NCBI RefSeq assembly: GCF_003268475.1
Contig: NZ_MCIF01000002.1
Coordinates: 2,901,382 to 2,965,381, forward strand
DNA from: Thermogemmatispora tikiterensis
GTDB taxonomy: Bacteria > Chloroflexota > Ktedonobacteria > Ktedonobacterales > Ktedonobacteraceae
Length of the DNA: 64,000 bases
Direction of reading: 5' to 3'
Part shown: piece by piece, positions 28,008 through 37,180 of the stretch
Position numbering within the stretch: position 1 is the stretch's first letter
Layout of the letters: every line of letters starts with the position of its first letter
The notes under the pieces: generated by a model
Database searches by the model: none
What the model was told of the DNA's origin: nothing
What the model saw: the letters and a program-made list of their open reading frames with translations, nothing else
Translations under genes and position numbers: made by a program

Positions 28008-28694
28008 ATGAACAAGAAGAAAGAGATGGACGAAAGAAAGGCTATGAGTCGATCGAGCTCTGAACCAGTGCTGTTATCTGCAGAAAAGGCTGCCGAGGCT
28101 TGCCAGGTTCTGGCACGAGCTTTCCAGCGTGATCCGTTGATGGTTTTTGTGCTTCCCGAGGAGAAGCGCCGCGCTGTTGTGCTGCCCGGCCTTTTTGCCA
28201 TGACGGTCCACTATTGCCTGCGCTACGGCCAGGTCTATGCCTCACCGGGCCTGGAAGGGATCGCCTGCTGGCTACCACCTGGGGAGACAACCCCTACTCT
28301 GGAGCGCCTCTTGAGCATCGGCCTGCGCTTTCCTCCCTTGCGCGTCGGCCTGGGCAGTCTTTGGCGGATCGGCCAGGCCGAGCGCTATGCCGCCCGTCAG
28401 CATGCGCTGCACACACATGGGCCACACTGGTACCTCTGGGCCTTGGGTGTTGATCCCCCTTACCAGGGCCAGGGAATCGGCAGCGCCTTGCTGAAGGTTG
28501 TTTTCCAGCAGGCCGACGCCCGCCACCTCCCTTGCTACCTGGAAACCCAGAATCCGCGTAACGTCGGCTTTTACGAGAGGCATGGCTTCCGCGTGGTCAG
28601 CGAGACGCCGATTCCCCACGGCCAGGGCCTGCGCTTGTGGGCCATGCTGCGCGAGGCCCCATCCACCACGCCCTCGTTCTCCTCTCAGTCTTAG
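28008..28694 (+). CDS. GNAT-family N-acetyltransferase
   Basis: A 228-aa acetyltransferase. The acetyl-CoA site is LGVDPPYQGQGIGSALL (motif A, Q/RxxGxG form), followed by PCYLETQNPRNVGFYERHGF (motif B). The N-terminal half (LARAFQRDPLMVFVLPEE and GIACWLPPG) matches the subgroup of GNATs with a hydrophobic N-terminal lobe. The acceptor is unknown. Three in-frame ATGs (28008, 28026, 28044) are close together with purine-rich sequence before each, so the start is uncertain by a dozen residues. It is divergent from the met operon and shares its promoter region. Confidence 0.87.
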   Translation: MNKKKEMDERKAMSRSSSEPVLLSAEKAAEACQVLARAFQRDPLMVFVLPEEKRRAVVLPGLFAMTVHYCLRYGQVYASPGLEGIACWLPPGETTPTLERLLSIGLRFPPLRVGLGSLWRIGQAERYAARQHALHTHGPHWYLWALGVDPPYQGQGIGSALLKVVFQQADARHLPCYLETQNPRNVGFYERHGFRVVSETPIPHGQGLRLWAMLREAPSTTPSFSSQS

Positions 28695-28933
28695 CGCGTC
28701 CCATAGCTCGGCTGGCCAAAGGCAACATGATGACGCCGCTGACCAAAGAGCAGGTAGAGAAACGGTCCAAGGAACGGGATGAACCAGATGACCGCCAGCC
28801 AGAGGAGCTTGCCAGCAGTTGAATGATCATCCTCTAAAATCATGAATGTCTCGATAATGTGTCCAACAATTGGCACAAAGACGATTATGAGAAAGAGCAG
28901 TGAATTGAATAAACATCCACGCTCGCCGGACAT
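28691..28933 (-). CDS. Small PLDc_N-domain membrane protein
   Basis: An 80-aa protein with two membrane helices (about 9-31 and 41-63). The second half, WLAVIWFIPFLGPFLYLLFG followed by QRR, matches the phospholipase-D N-terminal (PLDc_N) domain, here without any catalytic part. AAGGAGGCGAC precedes the ATG. The role is unknown. It overlaps the GNAT stop codon by 4 bp on the opposite strand. Confidence 0.82.
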   Translation of the reverse strand: MSGERGCLFNSLLFLIIVFVPIVGHIIETFMILEDDHSTAGKLLWLAVIWFIPFLGPFLYLLFGQRRHHVAFGQPSYGTR

Positions 28934-29261
28934 GTCGCCTCCTTAGGTAAAACCGCTTATGCAGGCCAACAGGGCGGAGCAGGTCTCGCTAGCGATTAAC
29001 CTGCTCTTGCCTTCCACGCCACTTTCGAAAGACTCGCATCTCTCTGAGAGAGAAGTCCAGGGAGGGAGAACATGTCTGATACGCCTCACCAGCAGCCTAC
29101 TCATCAAGAGCATGTTCTCTTGGCCTGGTTCTCTCCTCCAAAGACACGGATCAGCCAGCCACAAGGTGACAGATCGGAGAGAGGCGAGGCCAGAAGAAGC
29201 GGCAATGGAACCGAGGGGAAGGACAATACAGGGAAGAGCGTGAGAAAGAGCGGGTGTCTGC
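28934..29261. other. Intergenic region with no assigned gene
   Basis: A 79-codon plus-strand ORF (29072-29311) has a strong GGGAGGGAGAAC site but no recognisable family, and it overlaps the end of the FemAB-like gene. TCTCTCTGAGAGAGA near 29040 is a short palindrome. Nothing else is supported. Confidence 0.4.
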
Positions 29262-30308
29262 CTAGAGGGCAAGGCGCTTGCCAAGGAGGCGCCGCGTCAG
29301 GTTCATGCTGAGCGGGCGATACACGTACTCGTAGCCGCCGAGGAAGCGCACTACCTCGCCACCCCAGCCGCGCTTGAAGCGGTAGACACCCGCTAGCGGC
29401 TCGTGCTCGTCTTCGGTTTCAGGAATACCCCACAAGTCGTAACGGACAGCTCCAGCAGCGCGGGACCGACGCATCGCCTCCCACTGGAGCAAATAATTGG
29501 GCATCAGCTGGCGCAGCTCGTTGCTGGAGGCCCCATAGAGATAGAGCGCCTCACGCCCCATGCGTCCCACAAAGATCCCAGCTAAGAGCTGTCCCTCATA
29601 CTCGGCAAGCAGTAAATCAAGCTGATTGCGGGGAGCGAGAATCAGCCAGGCATGCTCATAGTACTCGTAGTGATGGATACCGAAGCCATCGCGCGCTGCC
29701 GTGATCTTCAATAGATCATACCAGGCACGCACATCCTCAAGGGTCTGAGCCTCGCGCACCCTGACGCCTCGTCGGGCAGCCAGACGCAGATTATAGCGCC
29801 ACTTCTCCTTCATACGTGCCAGGAGTGTCTCCTCGTCAGCGTCGAGATCAACTATGATTGTGCGCAGCGGCTGAATAGTGCGCACAGGGCGGAAGCCGGA
29901 GGTCAGCAGGCGGTGTGCCACTCGCTCTCCCAGCTCAGTGCCCGCCAGCAGGGGTGGCTCCAGACGCAGGGCTAAGGCTCCACGCCGGCGCAGCAGACGA
30001 TGGAGAGCTGTCCAGAAAGCGTTGCAGCTTTCCTCATGAGACCAGTCGAGCACAGGGCCGCGAGGAATGTAGGCCAGATGCCCACACCAGTATGGCATCT
30101 GGGGAGCGCCGCGGCAGAGCACCTGAGCGGCAGCCACTATGCGTCCCGTCGACCGCTCGCAGAGCGCCAGACGCAGAGGTTGCCAGCCAGCCTCGGCCTT
30201 TAGCTCACCCCAGCCCCAGCTTTGCAGCAGGTGGCCGTCGTGTTTCTCCAGAAAGCTATCCCAGACCCGGCGCTCGTCAATCTTCTTCAAGAGATAACCT
30301 TGCTTCAT
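29262..30308 (-). CDS. FemAB/FemX-like peptidyltransferase
   Basis: A 348-aa protein of the double-GNAT Fem family, which adds amino acids from aminoacyl-tRNA to peptidoglycan precursors. HLLQSWGWGELKAEAGW opens the first GNAT lobe. ARMKEKWRYNLRLAARRGV is the lipid-II-side signature of the family, and the C-terminus has LYLYGASSNELRQLMPNYLLQWEAM and YDLWGIPETEDE. ATG 30308 lies exactly 8 nt from the -10 box, so the mRNA is predicted to be leaderless; an in-frame upstream start at 30383 would lie ahead of the promoter. It probably builds peptide cross-bridges; some relatives act on other peptides. Confidence 0.88.
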   Translation of the reverse strand: MKQGYLLKKIDERRVWDSFLEKHDGHLLQSWGWGELKAEAGWQPLRLALCERSTGRIVAAAQVLCRGAPQMPYWCGHLAYIPRGPVLDWSHEESCNAFWTALHRLLRRRGALALRLEPPLLAGTELGERVAHRLLTSGFRPVRTIQPLRTIIVDLDADEETLLARMKEKWRYNLRLAARRGVRVREAQTLEDVRAWYDLLKITAARDGFGIHHYEYYEHAWLILAPRNQLDLLLAEYEGQLLAGIFVGRMGREALYLYGASSNELRQLMPNYLLQWEAMRRSRAAGAVRYDLWGIPETEDEHEPLAGVYRFKRGWGGEVVRFLGGYEYVYRPLSMNLTRRLLGKRLAL

Positions 30309-30315
30309 GAGCTTT

Positions 30316-30343
30316 ATTGTATCATGCTCAGCGCTCTCGACAA
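30316..30343 (-). promoter_or_regulatory. Promoter of the FemAB-like gene (leaderless)
   Basis: Minus strand TTGTCG (30343-30338), 16-nt spacer, TACAAT (30321-30316). Seven nt separate the -10 box from ATG 30308, which would be the transcript start. No Shine-Dalgarno sequence is present. Confidence 0.6.
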
Positions 30344-30425
30344 GAGAGAGCAGTTCGTCCCGGGAGAGGGAGGAGCCTGGCAACAGGAGGCTCGGTCAGG
30401 GAGAGCGTACAGGCTGGCACAGCAA

Positions 30426-30434
30426 TGATATAAT
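30426..30434 (+). promoter_or_regulatory. Extended -10 promoter of the trkA pair
   Basis: TGA-TATAAT (TATAAT at 30429-30434). The leader of about 130 nt before GTG 30571 has no riboswitch motif that I recognise. Confidence 0.55.
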
Positions 30435-30570
30435 ATCGTCTGGTGGGTTTCCCCGCTATGCACACCTGTCCACGAGCGGAGAGGTGCGGCATTGGTCAGT
30501 CAGCGAGCCAAGGCTGATATATTACTGGCGGGAGGGACACCAACCCTCACCGCAAATCAGGAGGCAACAG

Positions 30571-31011
30571 GTGAAAATAGTGATCCTCGGCTGTGGCCGC
30601 GTTGGCGCAACGCTGGCCAATATGATGGATCGCGCGGGTCACCAGGTCTCGGTCATCGACTACAGCAGCGAAGCCTTTCAGCGTCTTGATCCCGACTTCA
30701 AGGGCGAGACCATCCTGGGCAACGGGGTCGATGAGGACATCCTGATCCGCGCCGGTATCAAGGAAGCCGACGCCTTCGCGGCGGTCACGAATGGCGATAA
30801 TCGCAACATCATGGCGAGCCAGATCGCCAAGGAGATCTTCCACGTTAAAAAAGTCGTCTGCCGTATTTACGACCCGATTCGGGAGCGCACCTATCATGAG
30901 CTGGGATTGGAGACCTTCTGTCCTACCACGATAGGGGCGCAGATGCTGGCTGAGGTCCTCCTCAGCGAGCCTACAGCGGCAAAAGCAGCGCGACAAGACG
31001 AGAAACAATAG
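30571..31011 (+). CDS. TrkA-type NAD-binding K+ channel/transporter regulatory subunit (N domain only)
   Basis: A 146-aa protein consisting of one RCK/TrkA-N domain: VKIVILGCGRVGATLANMM (GxGxxG), Asp32 in VSVIDYSSEAF for nucleotide binding, GNGVDEDILIRAGI and AFAAVTNGDNRNIMA. Such subunits gate potassium uptake channels in response to NAD(H) or ATP/ADP. No TrkA-C domain follows. GTG is the start, with AGGAGG 6 nt before it; upstream in-frame codons lack a site. It lies 11 bp before a second TrkA gene, so the two are cotranscribed. No channel gene (TrkH/KtrB) is in the window. Confidence 0.9.
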   Translation: MKIVILGCGRVGATLANMMDRAGHQVSVIDYSSEAFQRLDPDFKGETILGNGVDEDILIRAGIKEADAFAAVTNGDNRNIMASQIAKEIFHVKKVVCRIYDPIRERTYHELGLETFCPTTIGAQMLAEVLLSEPTAAKAARQDEKQ

Positions 31012-31022
31012 AGGATAGCTCT

Positions 31023-31685
31023 ATGTATATCATCATCGGAGGCGGTGGCGACATCGGCTACTACCTCACCAAAACGCTCCTGAACCAGGGACATGAGGTT
31101 CTGCTCCTTGAGAAGGACGCCACGCGCTACCAGGCACTGAGTGAAGAGCTGGGGGAGGCCGTCGTGCGTGGCGATGCCTGCGAAGCGCGCGTCATGGAAG
31201 ATGCCGGTGCCAAGCGTGCGGATGTGGTCATCGCCGTCACCGGCGAAGACGATGACAACCTGGTCATCTGCCAGATGGCCAAGCGACGTTTTAACGTCAA
31301 CCGCACTATAGCCCGGCTCAACAATCCAAAGCACGAAAAGATCTTTCAGAAGCTTGGCATCGATATCACCGTCAGCCCAACTAAAGCCATTCTCTCGCTC
31401 ATCGAGGCGGAGATACCTACCACACGCTTTGTGCCGCTCATGAAGCTACGCAGGGCGGGCCTTGACTTTGTCGAACTGCGCATACCTGCGGAGTCGCCCA
31501 CGATCGGCAAGACCCTACGCGAGATCAACCTGCCGCGCAATAGCAACCTGGCTTTGATCGTGCGGAATAACCAGCCTATTATCCCCAACGCCGACACCAT
31601 GATCCAGGAGGATGACGAGATCTTCGCGCTGGTGAGTCCAGAAGGCGAGGACGCCATTCGCAAAGCTTTTGGGGCGCTTGGCTAA
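31023..31685 (+). CDS. trkA: TrkA K+ uptake regulatory subunit (N and C domains)
   Basis: A 220-aa protein with a TrkA-N Rossmann domain (MYIIIGGGGDIGYYLTKTL, VLLLEKDATRY, GDACEARVMEDAGAKRADV) and a TrkA-C domain from about residue 135 (FVELRIPAESPTIGKTLREI, ending in DDEIFALVSPEGEDAI). AGAGGAT precedes the ATG. With the N-only subunit just upstream it probably forms a hetero-octameric ring on a potassium channel. The last base is only 20 bp from the end of the convergent AI-2E-family gene. Confidence 0.92.
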   Translation: MYIIIGGGGDIGYYLTKTLLNQGHEVLLLEKDATRYQALSEELGEAVVRGDACEARVMEDAGAKRADVVIAVTGEDDDNLVICQMAKRRFNVNRTIARLNNPKHEKIFQKLGIDITVSPTKAILSLIEAEIPTTRFVPLMKLRRAGLDFVELRIPAESPTIGKTLREINLPRNSNLALIVRNNQPIIPNADTMIQEDDEIFALVSPEGEDAIRKAFGALG

Positions 31686-31704
31686 AGCGGTCCGCTTGCC
31701 CCTG

Positions 31705-33075
31705 TTAGCGTTCGACAGGTTCATCCTGTTCCTGTTGCTCACCCTGAACAACCGTGTGGCGCTGTTCCTGCGGCTCAGGGAAGGAGCGCAGAAGGTCGAG
31801 CTGTTCGATCTTCTCCTCCAGGTCGATTCCCTTCTTGATAGCCGGAGCGGCGCTGACACGGTTTATCCCTTGATCAAGGATCACCTCACTTGTAGTACGC
31901 AGACCATGAGCTACCTTGGCTTCGCCGGTCAGGCCCGGCTGCTGCTGAGCGCGGCGCCGACGCAAGACCCAGGGCTGACGGCGTGGGGTCAAGATCTGCT
32001 CAGCGCTCTCCCCCTTCACCAGGGAGCGATAGATGCTGGTAACCACCACCCAGGCGGCGGCTACAATTGGAGTCGCGATCAGGGCGCCGAAGGCTCCGAA
32101 GAGCTGGGCGCCGATGATTAAGGCCAGGATCGAGGCCACTGGATGCAGCCCTACAGCATGACCCACAATGCGCGGACCCAGGACATTACTTTCGACGATT
32201 TGGATGATCACGAAGTAGCCGATGACCACGAAGGTGCGAGGAAATGGCTCGGGTAAGAGAAGGGAGATGGCCACGGCAGGCAGAGAGGCCAGAGCCGGAC
32301 CGACCATCGGGATGGTCTCAAAGAGGAAGGCCAGGGCCCCCACAATCAAGGCATAGTCTTTGAGTCCCAACCAGGGACTGGCGCAGCCCAGCCCCGCCAG
32401 TACCCCAATGATGACCGCCAGCGTCAACTGACCGCGGATATAGTTGCCTACGACGCGATTGAGGGCATCTTCGAAGAGGAGAAAGTGAGGCAGTGAACGC
32501 CGCGGCACCACCTTGAAAAGACTGTCGCGGATACGTTTGCCATCCAGGGTCAGGTAAAAGCTGAGGACCGTCACCAGGACAACATTGACAATGAGGTCAG
32601 TCAGGGTGAAGAGGAAGCCCACAATGTTGTTGACAAGCGAACGTGCAAAGTCGGTCGCCTGCATCTCGATCTGCGTTAAGACGCTGTCGATCTTTTCCTG
32701 CGGAATGCCCTGGTCAACAAGAAATTTCTGCAGCTTCGCCGACAGCTCAGGCAGCTGATAGGCATAATTCTGGATGGTCACTGAGAAGGTCTGGGCCTGA
32801 CGGATAAGGGCAAACAGCAAGGCGTAGAAGAGACTTCCGACCACTACTAATACTACAACGTAGACGAGCAGCGTGGCCAGCGAGCGCGGCAGACCAAAGC
32901 GCTGGAGCTTGTCGACCAGTGGTGAGACAAGAAAAGCTATGGCCATGGCTAGCAGGAGCAGCACCAGGGCATGTAGAAAGAGGCCAGAAATGCTCCATCC
33001 TAACCAGCCTAGAATAGAGATGCAGACAATGCTAATGAGAATATCTCGAACACGTTGCCAGTCAACACGCTCCAT
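31705..33075 (-). CDS. AI-2E-family transporter
   Basis: A 456-aa integral membrane protein of the AI-2E (YdbL/TqsA-like) family. About eight helices are visible, including VLLLLAMAIAFLVSPLVDKL near the start and the conserved YIRGQLTLAVIIGVLAGLG, then FLFETIPMVGPALASLPAV and LGPRIVGHAVGLHPVASILAL. Members export small molecules or act as Na+/H+ antiporters; the substrate here is open. A charged cytoplasmic tail of about 90 residues, rich in Gln/Glu, extends the C-terminus. ATG 33075 with AAGGAGGGAG is preferred over the in-frame start at 33120. Confidence 0.9.
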   Translation of the reverse strand: MERVDWQRVRDILISIVCISILGWLGWSISGLFLHALVLLLLAMAIAFLVSPLVDKLQRFGLPRSLATLLVYVVVLVVVGSLFYALLFALIRQAQTFSVTIQNYAYQLPELSAKLQKFLVDQGIPQEKIDSVLTQIEMQATDFARSLVNNIVGFLFTLTDLIVNVVLVTVLSFYLTLDGKRIRDSLFKVVPRRSLPHFLLFEDALNRVVGNYIRGQLTLAVIIGVLAGLGCASPWLGLKDYALIVGALAFLFETIPMVGPALASLPAVAISLLLPEPFPRTFVVIGYFVIIQIVESNVLGPRIVGHAVGLHPVASILALIIGAQLFGAFGALIATPIVAAAWVVVTSIYRSLVKGESAEQILTPRRQPWVLRRRRAQQQPGLTGEAKVAHGLRTTSEVILDQGINRVSAAPAIKKGIDLEEKIEQLDLLRSFPEPQEQRHTVVQGEQQEQDEPVER

Positions 33076-33669
33076 GCACTCCCTCCTTACCAGGCACGGG
33101 CGACCCCTCACCGGAATCATCCGCTTCTATTATGCTCCTCTCCCGATGGGAAGACAAGCAGGGACGGGGCGCTCAATTAAGCTTGATTGAGCGTTGTCGG
33201 TCAAAGCAGTGCTTTTCTCCAGGTCTATCTTACTAGAGAGATCATGCCTGCTTGTCAGACAGCGGGTGCTGAGGCATGCAGGGCCACGACTTTCTCCACA
33301 GGCCAGGCGCAGGCAGACCTATTCCTCGCCATCAGGAGCAGCGGTCTGACTTTTCCACGCGCTGGTCTCGCCGCCCATCGAGGGGAGAAAAATCCTCTCC
33401 TCCTACGTAACTTTTGAGAGCAGGATACGTTTGTAAACCTTGGGGAGTCTGTACGGTCGGTTGCTTCTCTAAAGTCTATCAGCACAGGAGGGAGAAGAAG
33501 GCACGGCGCTCGACAGAGCGAGGCCAGCTCGCCTCTGTCCTTTTGAAGCCCTCGACACCTACCCGCAGCCAACAACTACGGCGGTACCTTGGTCTAGCCA
33601 TCGTTAAGCTGTCGTCTGGTTATCGTCTACGACAATGTCAGCGTATCCAAATCTCTAAGGGATGTGCCC
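33076..33669. other. Non-coding stretch of about 590 bp
   Basis: Several ORFs of 70-130 codons overlap here on both strands, none with a good ribosome site or family content. It probably carries the promoters of the AI-2E-family gene and the small membrane protein, but no strong hexamer pair is visible. Confidence 0.4.
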
Positions 33670-33936
33670 ATGAGCGGTCTCGCTATTCTGCTAAGCCAAA
33701 CTATTATATATTGGACACTTCTGATACTACTCATTTCATGGATAATCATTTTCGCTATTCTCGCATTACGTCCAGAACCGTCCAACAAGGAAAGCGCTGA
33801 AGGGCGTGTCTATCACGTCCCAGCTGCCGCAGAAGTCAGTGTTGTGCCCGAATTTCAGCTCCCAGGTCACCAGCATCGGCAGCCACCAGTGCTGCAGGCA
33901 GTGGGAGCAGCCGCTCCATCGGAGCGCGATAGCTGA
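33670..33936 (+). CDS. Small single-span membrane protein, unknown function
   Basis: An 88-aa ORF beginning MSGLAILLSQTIIYWTLL with one membrane helix at about residues 10-34, then a polar tail rich in Pro, Gln and Ala. AAGGGA lies 7 nt before the ATG, better than an in-frame ATG two codons earlier. I recognise no family. The hydrophobic stretch followed by a stop-transfer-like Arg-Pro sequence suggests a real anchor protein with a cytoplasmic tail. Confidence 0.55.
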   Translation: MSGLAILLSQTIIYWTLLILLISWIIIFAILALRPEPSNKESAEGRVYHVPAAAEVSVVPEFQLPGHQHRQPPVLQAVGAAAPSERDS

Positions 33937-34103
33937 GTCTGGTCAGGCTTGCTCGCCTTGTGATAGGGGAAGCAAGTGGTAAGATAGCGCCGGCAGGCGG
34001 CCCCTTGCCTCCCTGGCCGGGGGAGAGGATGTTGGCCTTGACCAGCTCTCTCCCGGTGAGAGGCGCTGGACCCTGCCCCGGGGCCGAGAAAGCACTGCCC
34101 ACC

Positions 34104-34952
34104 TCAGGAAGAGGTGAATCTGAGCGGCTCGCCAGGTCGAGCGGGGCGGAAGGAACCGTCCTCATTGATGAAGAAGAAGTGGCTCCCTTCGATGGTCACA
34201 ACCATATCGGGCTTGCCATCGCCGTTGACATCCTGGAAGCTGAGAGTCACTGGTGCCAGGTCCTGCCCAGGCCCAACCAGTACTGGCCCTAGATAGATAC
34301 GGGCTTTGGTGGCATCGCCGCCAGGAAATTCGATAATCTCGACGTGGCGGTTGAGATTCAAGGCAATAAAATGGCTCGGGTTTGTGGGGGAATCGTTATG
34401 CCCCACCACGGCATCGATCTGGAAGGTGCGTGGGCGCCCATAACGCCAGTCATCGAGAGTGGTCTGCCACCAGCCGGTCAGGGCGGTCAGGACGACCCAG
34501 CCGACAACCATCGCCAGCCAAAAGAGGCCCAGCCACAGCAGCCAGTGATAGCGCCTCCCGGCTTGCTGGGGTGACGGTGCTGACCGTAGCGGCTCCTCGG
34601 TGCGCCGCTCCCGCGCCCGCTCCCGCGCAGCGACTGCCGGGTTCGCTGCAGGCTGACGCTCGCTGGCCCGACGGCGCACTGGCGCGGCTGTTCTTGTTTC
34701 ATTCTGACGTTGAGCAGCGCTACGCCGTGTACTGACAAGACTACTCTCCGGTAGGGCATCGGCACGAACCCGCCCGACCTCAGTCTTCACATCGGCTAAC
34801 ACCTGATAGCGTCGCACGACGCTGGTGGGACGCGCTTCCTTCCAGGAAGCTTCATCTTCCTCGTGAACTGTGCTCACTCGTTCGACATCGCTGGGCGGGA
34901 GCTGACGCAGAGGGAGGGACTCTGCAGCTCGCCGAAGATGGTTCGGGTTCAA
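34104..34952 (-). CDS. Single-span membrane protein with VCBS/FG-GAP-like C-terminus
   Basis: A 282-aa protein with a basic, Ala/Arg-rich cytoplasmic region (1-133), a membrane helix at about 135-160 (WLLWLGLFWLAMVVGWVVL) and an outer domain. The outer part contains FQDVNGDGKPDMVVTI, the calcium-binding DxNxDGxxD repeat of FG-GAP/VCBS domains, so it probably forms part of a beta-propeller or blade. The start is a TTG with AGGTGA 4 nt upstream; no early ATG exists in frame. The function is unknown. It is followed by the receptor-kinase gene on the same strand but upstream in coordinates, and a joint operon is not clear. Confidence 0.75.
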   Translation of the reverse strand: MNPNHLRRAAESLPLRQLPPSDVERVSTVHEEDEASWKEARPTSVVRRYQVLADVKTEVGRVRADALPESSLVSTRRSAAQRQNETRTAAPVRRRASERQPAANPAVAARERARERRTEEPLRSAPSPQQAGRRYHWLLWLGLFWLAMVVGWVVLTALTGWWQTTLDDWRYGRPRTFQIDAVVGHNDSPTNPSHFIALNLNRHVEIIEFPGGDATKARIYLGPVLVGPGQDLAPVTLSFQDVNGDGKPDMVVTIEGSHFFFINEDGSFRPARPGEPLRFTSS

Positions 34953-35132
34953 ACTGTCACCTGCTTCCTTTCTTGCGCTCAGGCTTTGGGGACGATCTAG
35001 AAAATTTGTTCTAGTTTTGAGGGACAGTATATCCTATAGGGCCGTCTCCGTCAAGCCAGGCTTGTCAATGTTGAGAGCCTGATCTCCTGGCACTCAGCAG
35101 AGACTGGGCTACCCCCACCAGCCCAGTCAGTC

Positions 35133-37097
35133 TTAGTGGCTGTGCGGGGTCAGGCGCAGGTAGAGATAGGCATCGAGCAAGCCGCGTAGGGAGCCGATCA
35201 GGGCCAGCAGACCTGCCCAGAGGAGCAGGGCTATCCAGGGAGGATTAAACTGGGCAAAGAACCAGCTCTGTCTCGCGACGAGTAATCCCCAGGCGGAGGC
35301 GAACAGGAAGGCAGCGAGAAACATGAAGAGGCCTGCACAGGCGCTGGTGCGTATGAAGGAGGCCGTGGAGAGCCTGCGCGTCTCGATAGAGACTACTGCG
35401 CCTGGCGTTGGAGCAGCTACAAGGGCAATCAGCAATAAACCAAGCATATTGAGCAAATGGGGGGCAAAGAGGTGCTGAGCCGAGGTGGCTAAGATCAGGA
35501 TCAGGATGATAGTAAGAGGCAAGAGTCCGGTGAGAGCCGCCTCAGCTGCGGCGCGCCAATGGACTGGAGCAACCTCGACCTGATCATGGGCCACATCGAC
35601 CTGCCCCAGCTGACGCACGGCATAGATGTTGCTACCTAAAAGCAGGATATAGGCCAGCAGCGGCAGCCAGGGAGCGGCGGCATCAGCCAGGCTGACCAGG
35701 AGCGTGGCGCCTGCCAGGGCAACCAGCGAGACCGCACAGCTGCGGTAGATGGCTCCTTTGACGTTGCGCAGAGAGGAGCGCGTAACGCCGCAGAATCCAA
35801 GGGCGGCGAGGGCCAGCAGATTGATACCCGTGGCCAGCAAGACGCCAAGATCAGCCAGCAGCACGCCCTTGCCGCTGCTGAGGGCGTAGAGCAGAGCCAG
35901 AATCGGGAATTGGGCCACCAGGGCGATGAGGATCAGACTATAGTAAAAGAGACGCCGCCCCTCGTGGAAGATCGGGGCTGGCTCAGTCTCTTCATCCGGC
36001 AAAACAGGCGGCGTGAGCTGCTCCTGCGCCTGGTGTTGCGAAGGCCATTCCCAGGGTCGCGGCCCTTGCTGCCAGGGAGCGCGCCCCGCTGGGGAGGCGC
36101 CTCCCTCCCAGCCTTTTTGCCTCGCCCCTACGGCCTCGCTCACGGCCTCTCTCACCGGCTCGGCAACGGTCAGATCGCTGTTGTCAGCATTGCCGCTGAT
36201 ACGCAATACGCCTGAAGCTGGGGCGGGGAAGGCCCCGAGTACAGCGCTGCGCAGGGCGGCAGCCAGCTCTAACGCACTCTGATAGCGATCTTCGGGACGC
36301 TTGGCCAGGGCTTTGAGAACGACCTCTTCAACCGCTGGTGGCAGGTCGGAACGCTTCTGGCTCGGCAAAGGCACAGGCTCACTCAGATGCTTGTTCATGA
36401 CGATAAAGGGTGTGGTACCGGTGAAGGGCACTTCACCAGTCAAGAGTTCGTAGAGCACGACCCCCATCGAATAGATGTCAGAGCGATGATCAACTTCGCT
36501 GGTGCTGACCTGCTCGGGAGAGGCGTATTCAACGGTCCCCAGGAAGTCACCAATGGCAGTCAAGGCCGGTAAGGTCTCCAGGCGCACAATGCCAAAGTCG
36601 CTCAAAAGCAAGCGCCCGTCCAGATGGAAGAGCAGGTTCGCTGGTTTGACATCGCGGTGGACGATGCCAAAGTTGTGAGCATAGTTAAGGGCATCAGCCA
36701 GTTGGCTCATGTAGCTGACGATGATGCGCAGATCGAAGTGCCGCCCCTCGCGTTTCATTTCATCGATGCGGTCGCGCAGCGTTCCCCCACGCATGTAGGG
36801 CATAACCAGATAGGCCAGTCGTTCGTTACCAACGAGCGCTTCATCATATTCATAGATAGGAAGAATATTTTTATGCTCCAGACGAGCAACAGTGTCGGCT
36901 TCACGCCGAAAGCGCTCTAAGAAATTCCGTTGCTCTTCAGGGTCGTAGCTGAGGGACGGAATCAGCACCTTGACGGCGACTGTGCGTACAGGCCGCGATT
37001 GCTGTGCCAGAAAAACAGCTCCCATACCGCCACGTCCAATGATCCGCTCTAGTGTACATGTGCCAAGCGTCACGCCTAGAAGCTCATTGACGTCCAT
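35133..37097 (-). CDS. Receptor-like Ser/Thr protein kinase with multi-span membrane domain
   Basis: A 654-aa PknB-type (Hanks) kinase. All catalytic residues are present: GRGGMGAVF loop (21-29), Lys43 in VAVK, alpha-C Glu66 in FRREAD, His147-Arg-Asp149 in IVHRDVKPANLL, Asp167 in DFG, and ASPEQ. A Pro/Glu-rich linker (about 290-385) joins it to seven or eight membrane helices (about 390-645). No extracellular sensor domain of size is visible, so it probably senses a membrane signal or partner. AAGGATAGAG precedes the ATG. The paralogue at 56772-59112 shares the first 30 residues almost exactly. Confidence 0.93.
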   Translation of the reverse strand: MDVNELLGVTLGTCTLERIIGRGGMGAVFLAQQSRPVRTVAVKVLIPSLSYDPEEQRNFLERFRREADTVARLEHKNILPIYEYDEALVGNERLAYLVMPYMRGGTLRDRIDEMKREGRHFDLRIIVSYMSQLADALNYAHNFGIVHRDVKPANLLFHLDGRLLLSDFGIVRLETLPALTAIGDFLGTVEYASPEQVSTSEVDHRSDIYSMGVVLYELLTGEVPFTGTTPFIVMNKHLSEPVPLPSQKRSDLPPAVEEVVLKALAKRPEDRYQSALELAAALRSAVLGAFPAPASGVLRISGNADNSDLTVAEPVREAVSEAVGARQKGWEGGASPAGRAPWQQGPRPWEWPSQHQAQEQLTPPVLPDEETEPAPIFHEGRRLFYYSLILIALVAQFPILALLYALSSGKGVLLADLGVLLATGINLLALAALGFCGVTRSSLRNVKGAIYRSCAVSLVALAGATLLVSLADAAAPWLPLLAYILLLGSNIYAVRQLGQVDVAHDQVEVAPVHWRAAAEAALTGLLPLTIILILILATSAQHLFAPHLLNMLGLLLIALVAAPTPGAVVSIETRRLSTASFIRTSACAGLFMFLAAFLFASAWGLLVARQSWFFAQFNPPWIALLLWAGLLALIGSLRGLLDAYLYLRLTPHSH

Positions 37098-37180
37098 TCT
37101 CTATCCTTAAGAAGCAATTCCCTTGTTATTCTGACTACCCAGCAAGCAGAGAACAGAGATGGTGGCATGTTATGCCCTGC

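Noticed and set aside
29072-29311. Plus-strand ORF of 79 codons with a good GGGAGGGAG site
   Set aside because: Overlaps the 3' end of the FemAB-like gene, low-complexity tail, no family; the ribosome site alone is not enough.
30441-30570. Possible c-di-AMP riboswitch before the trkA genes
   Set aside because: Such riboswitches are known before K+ transport genes, but none of the conserved blocks is visible here.
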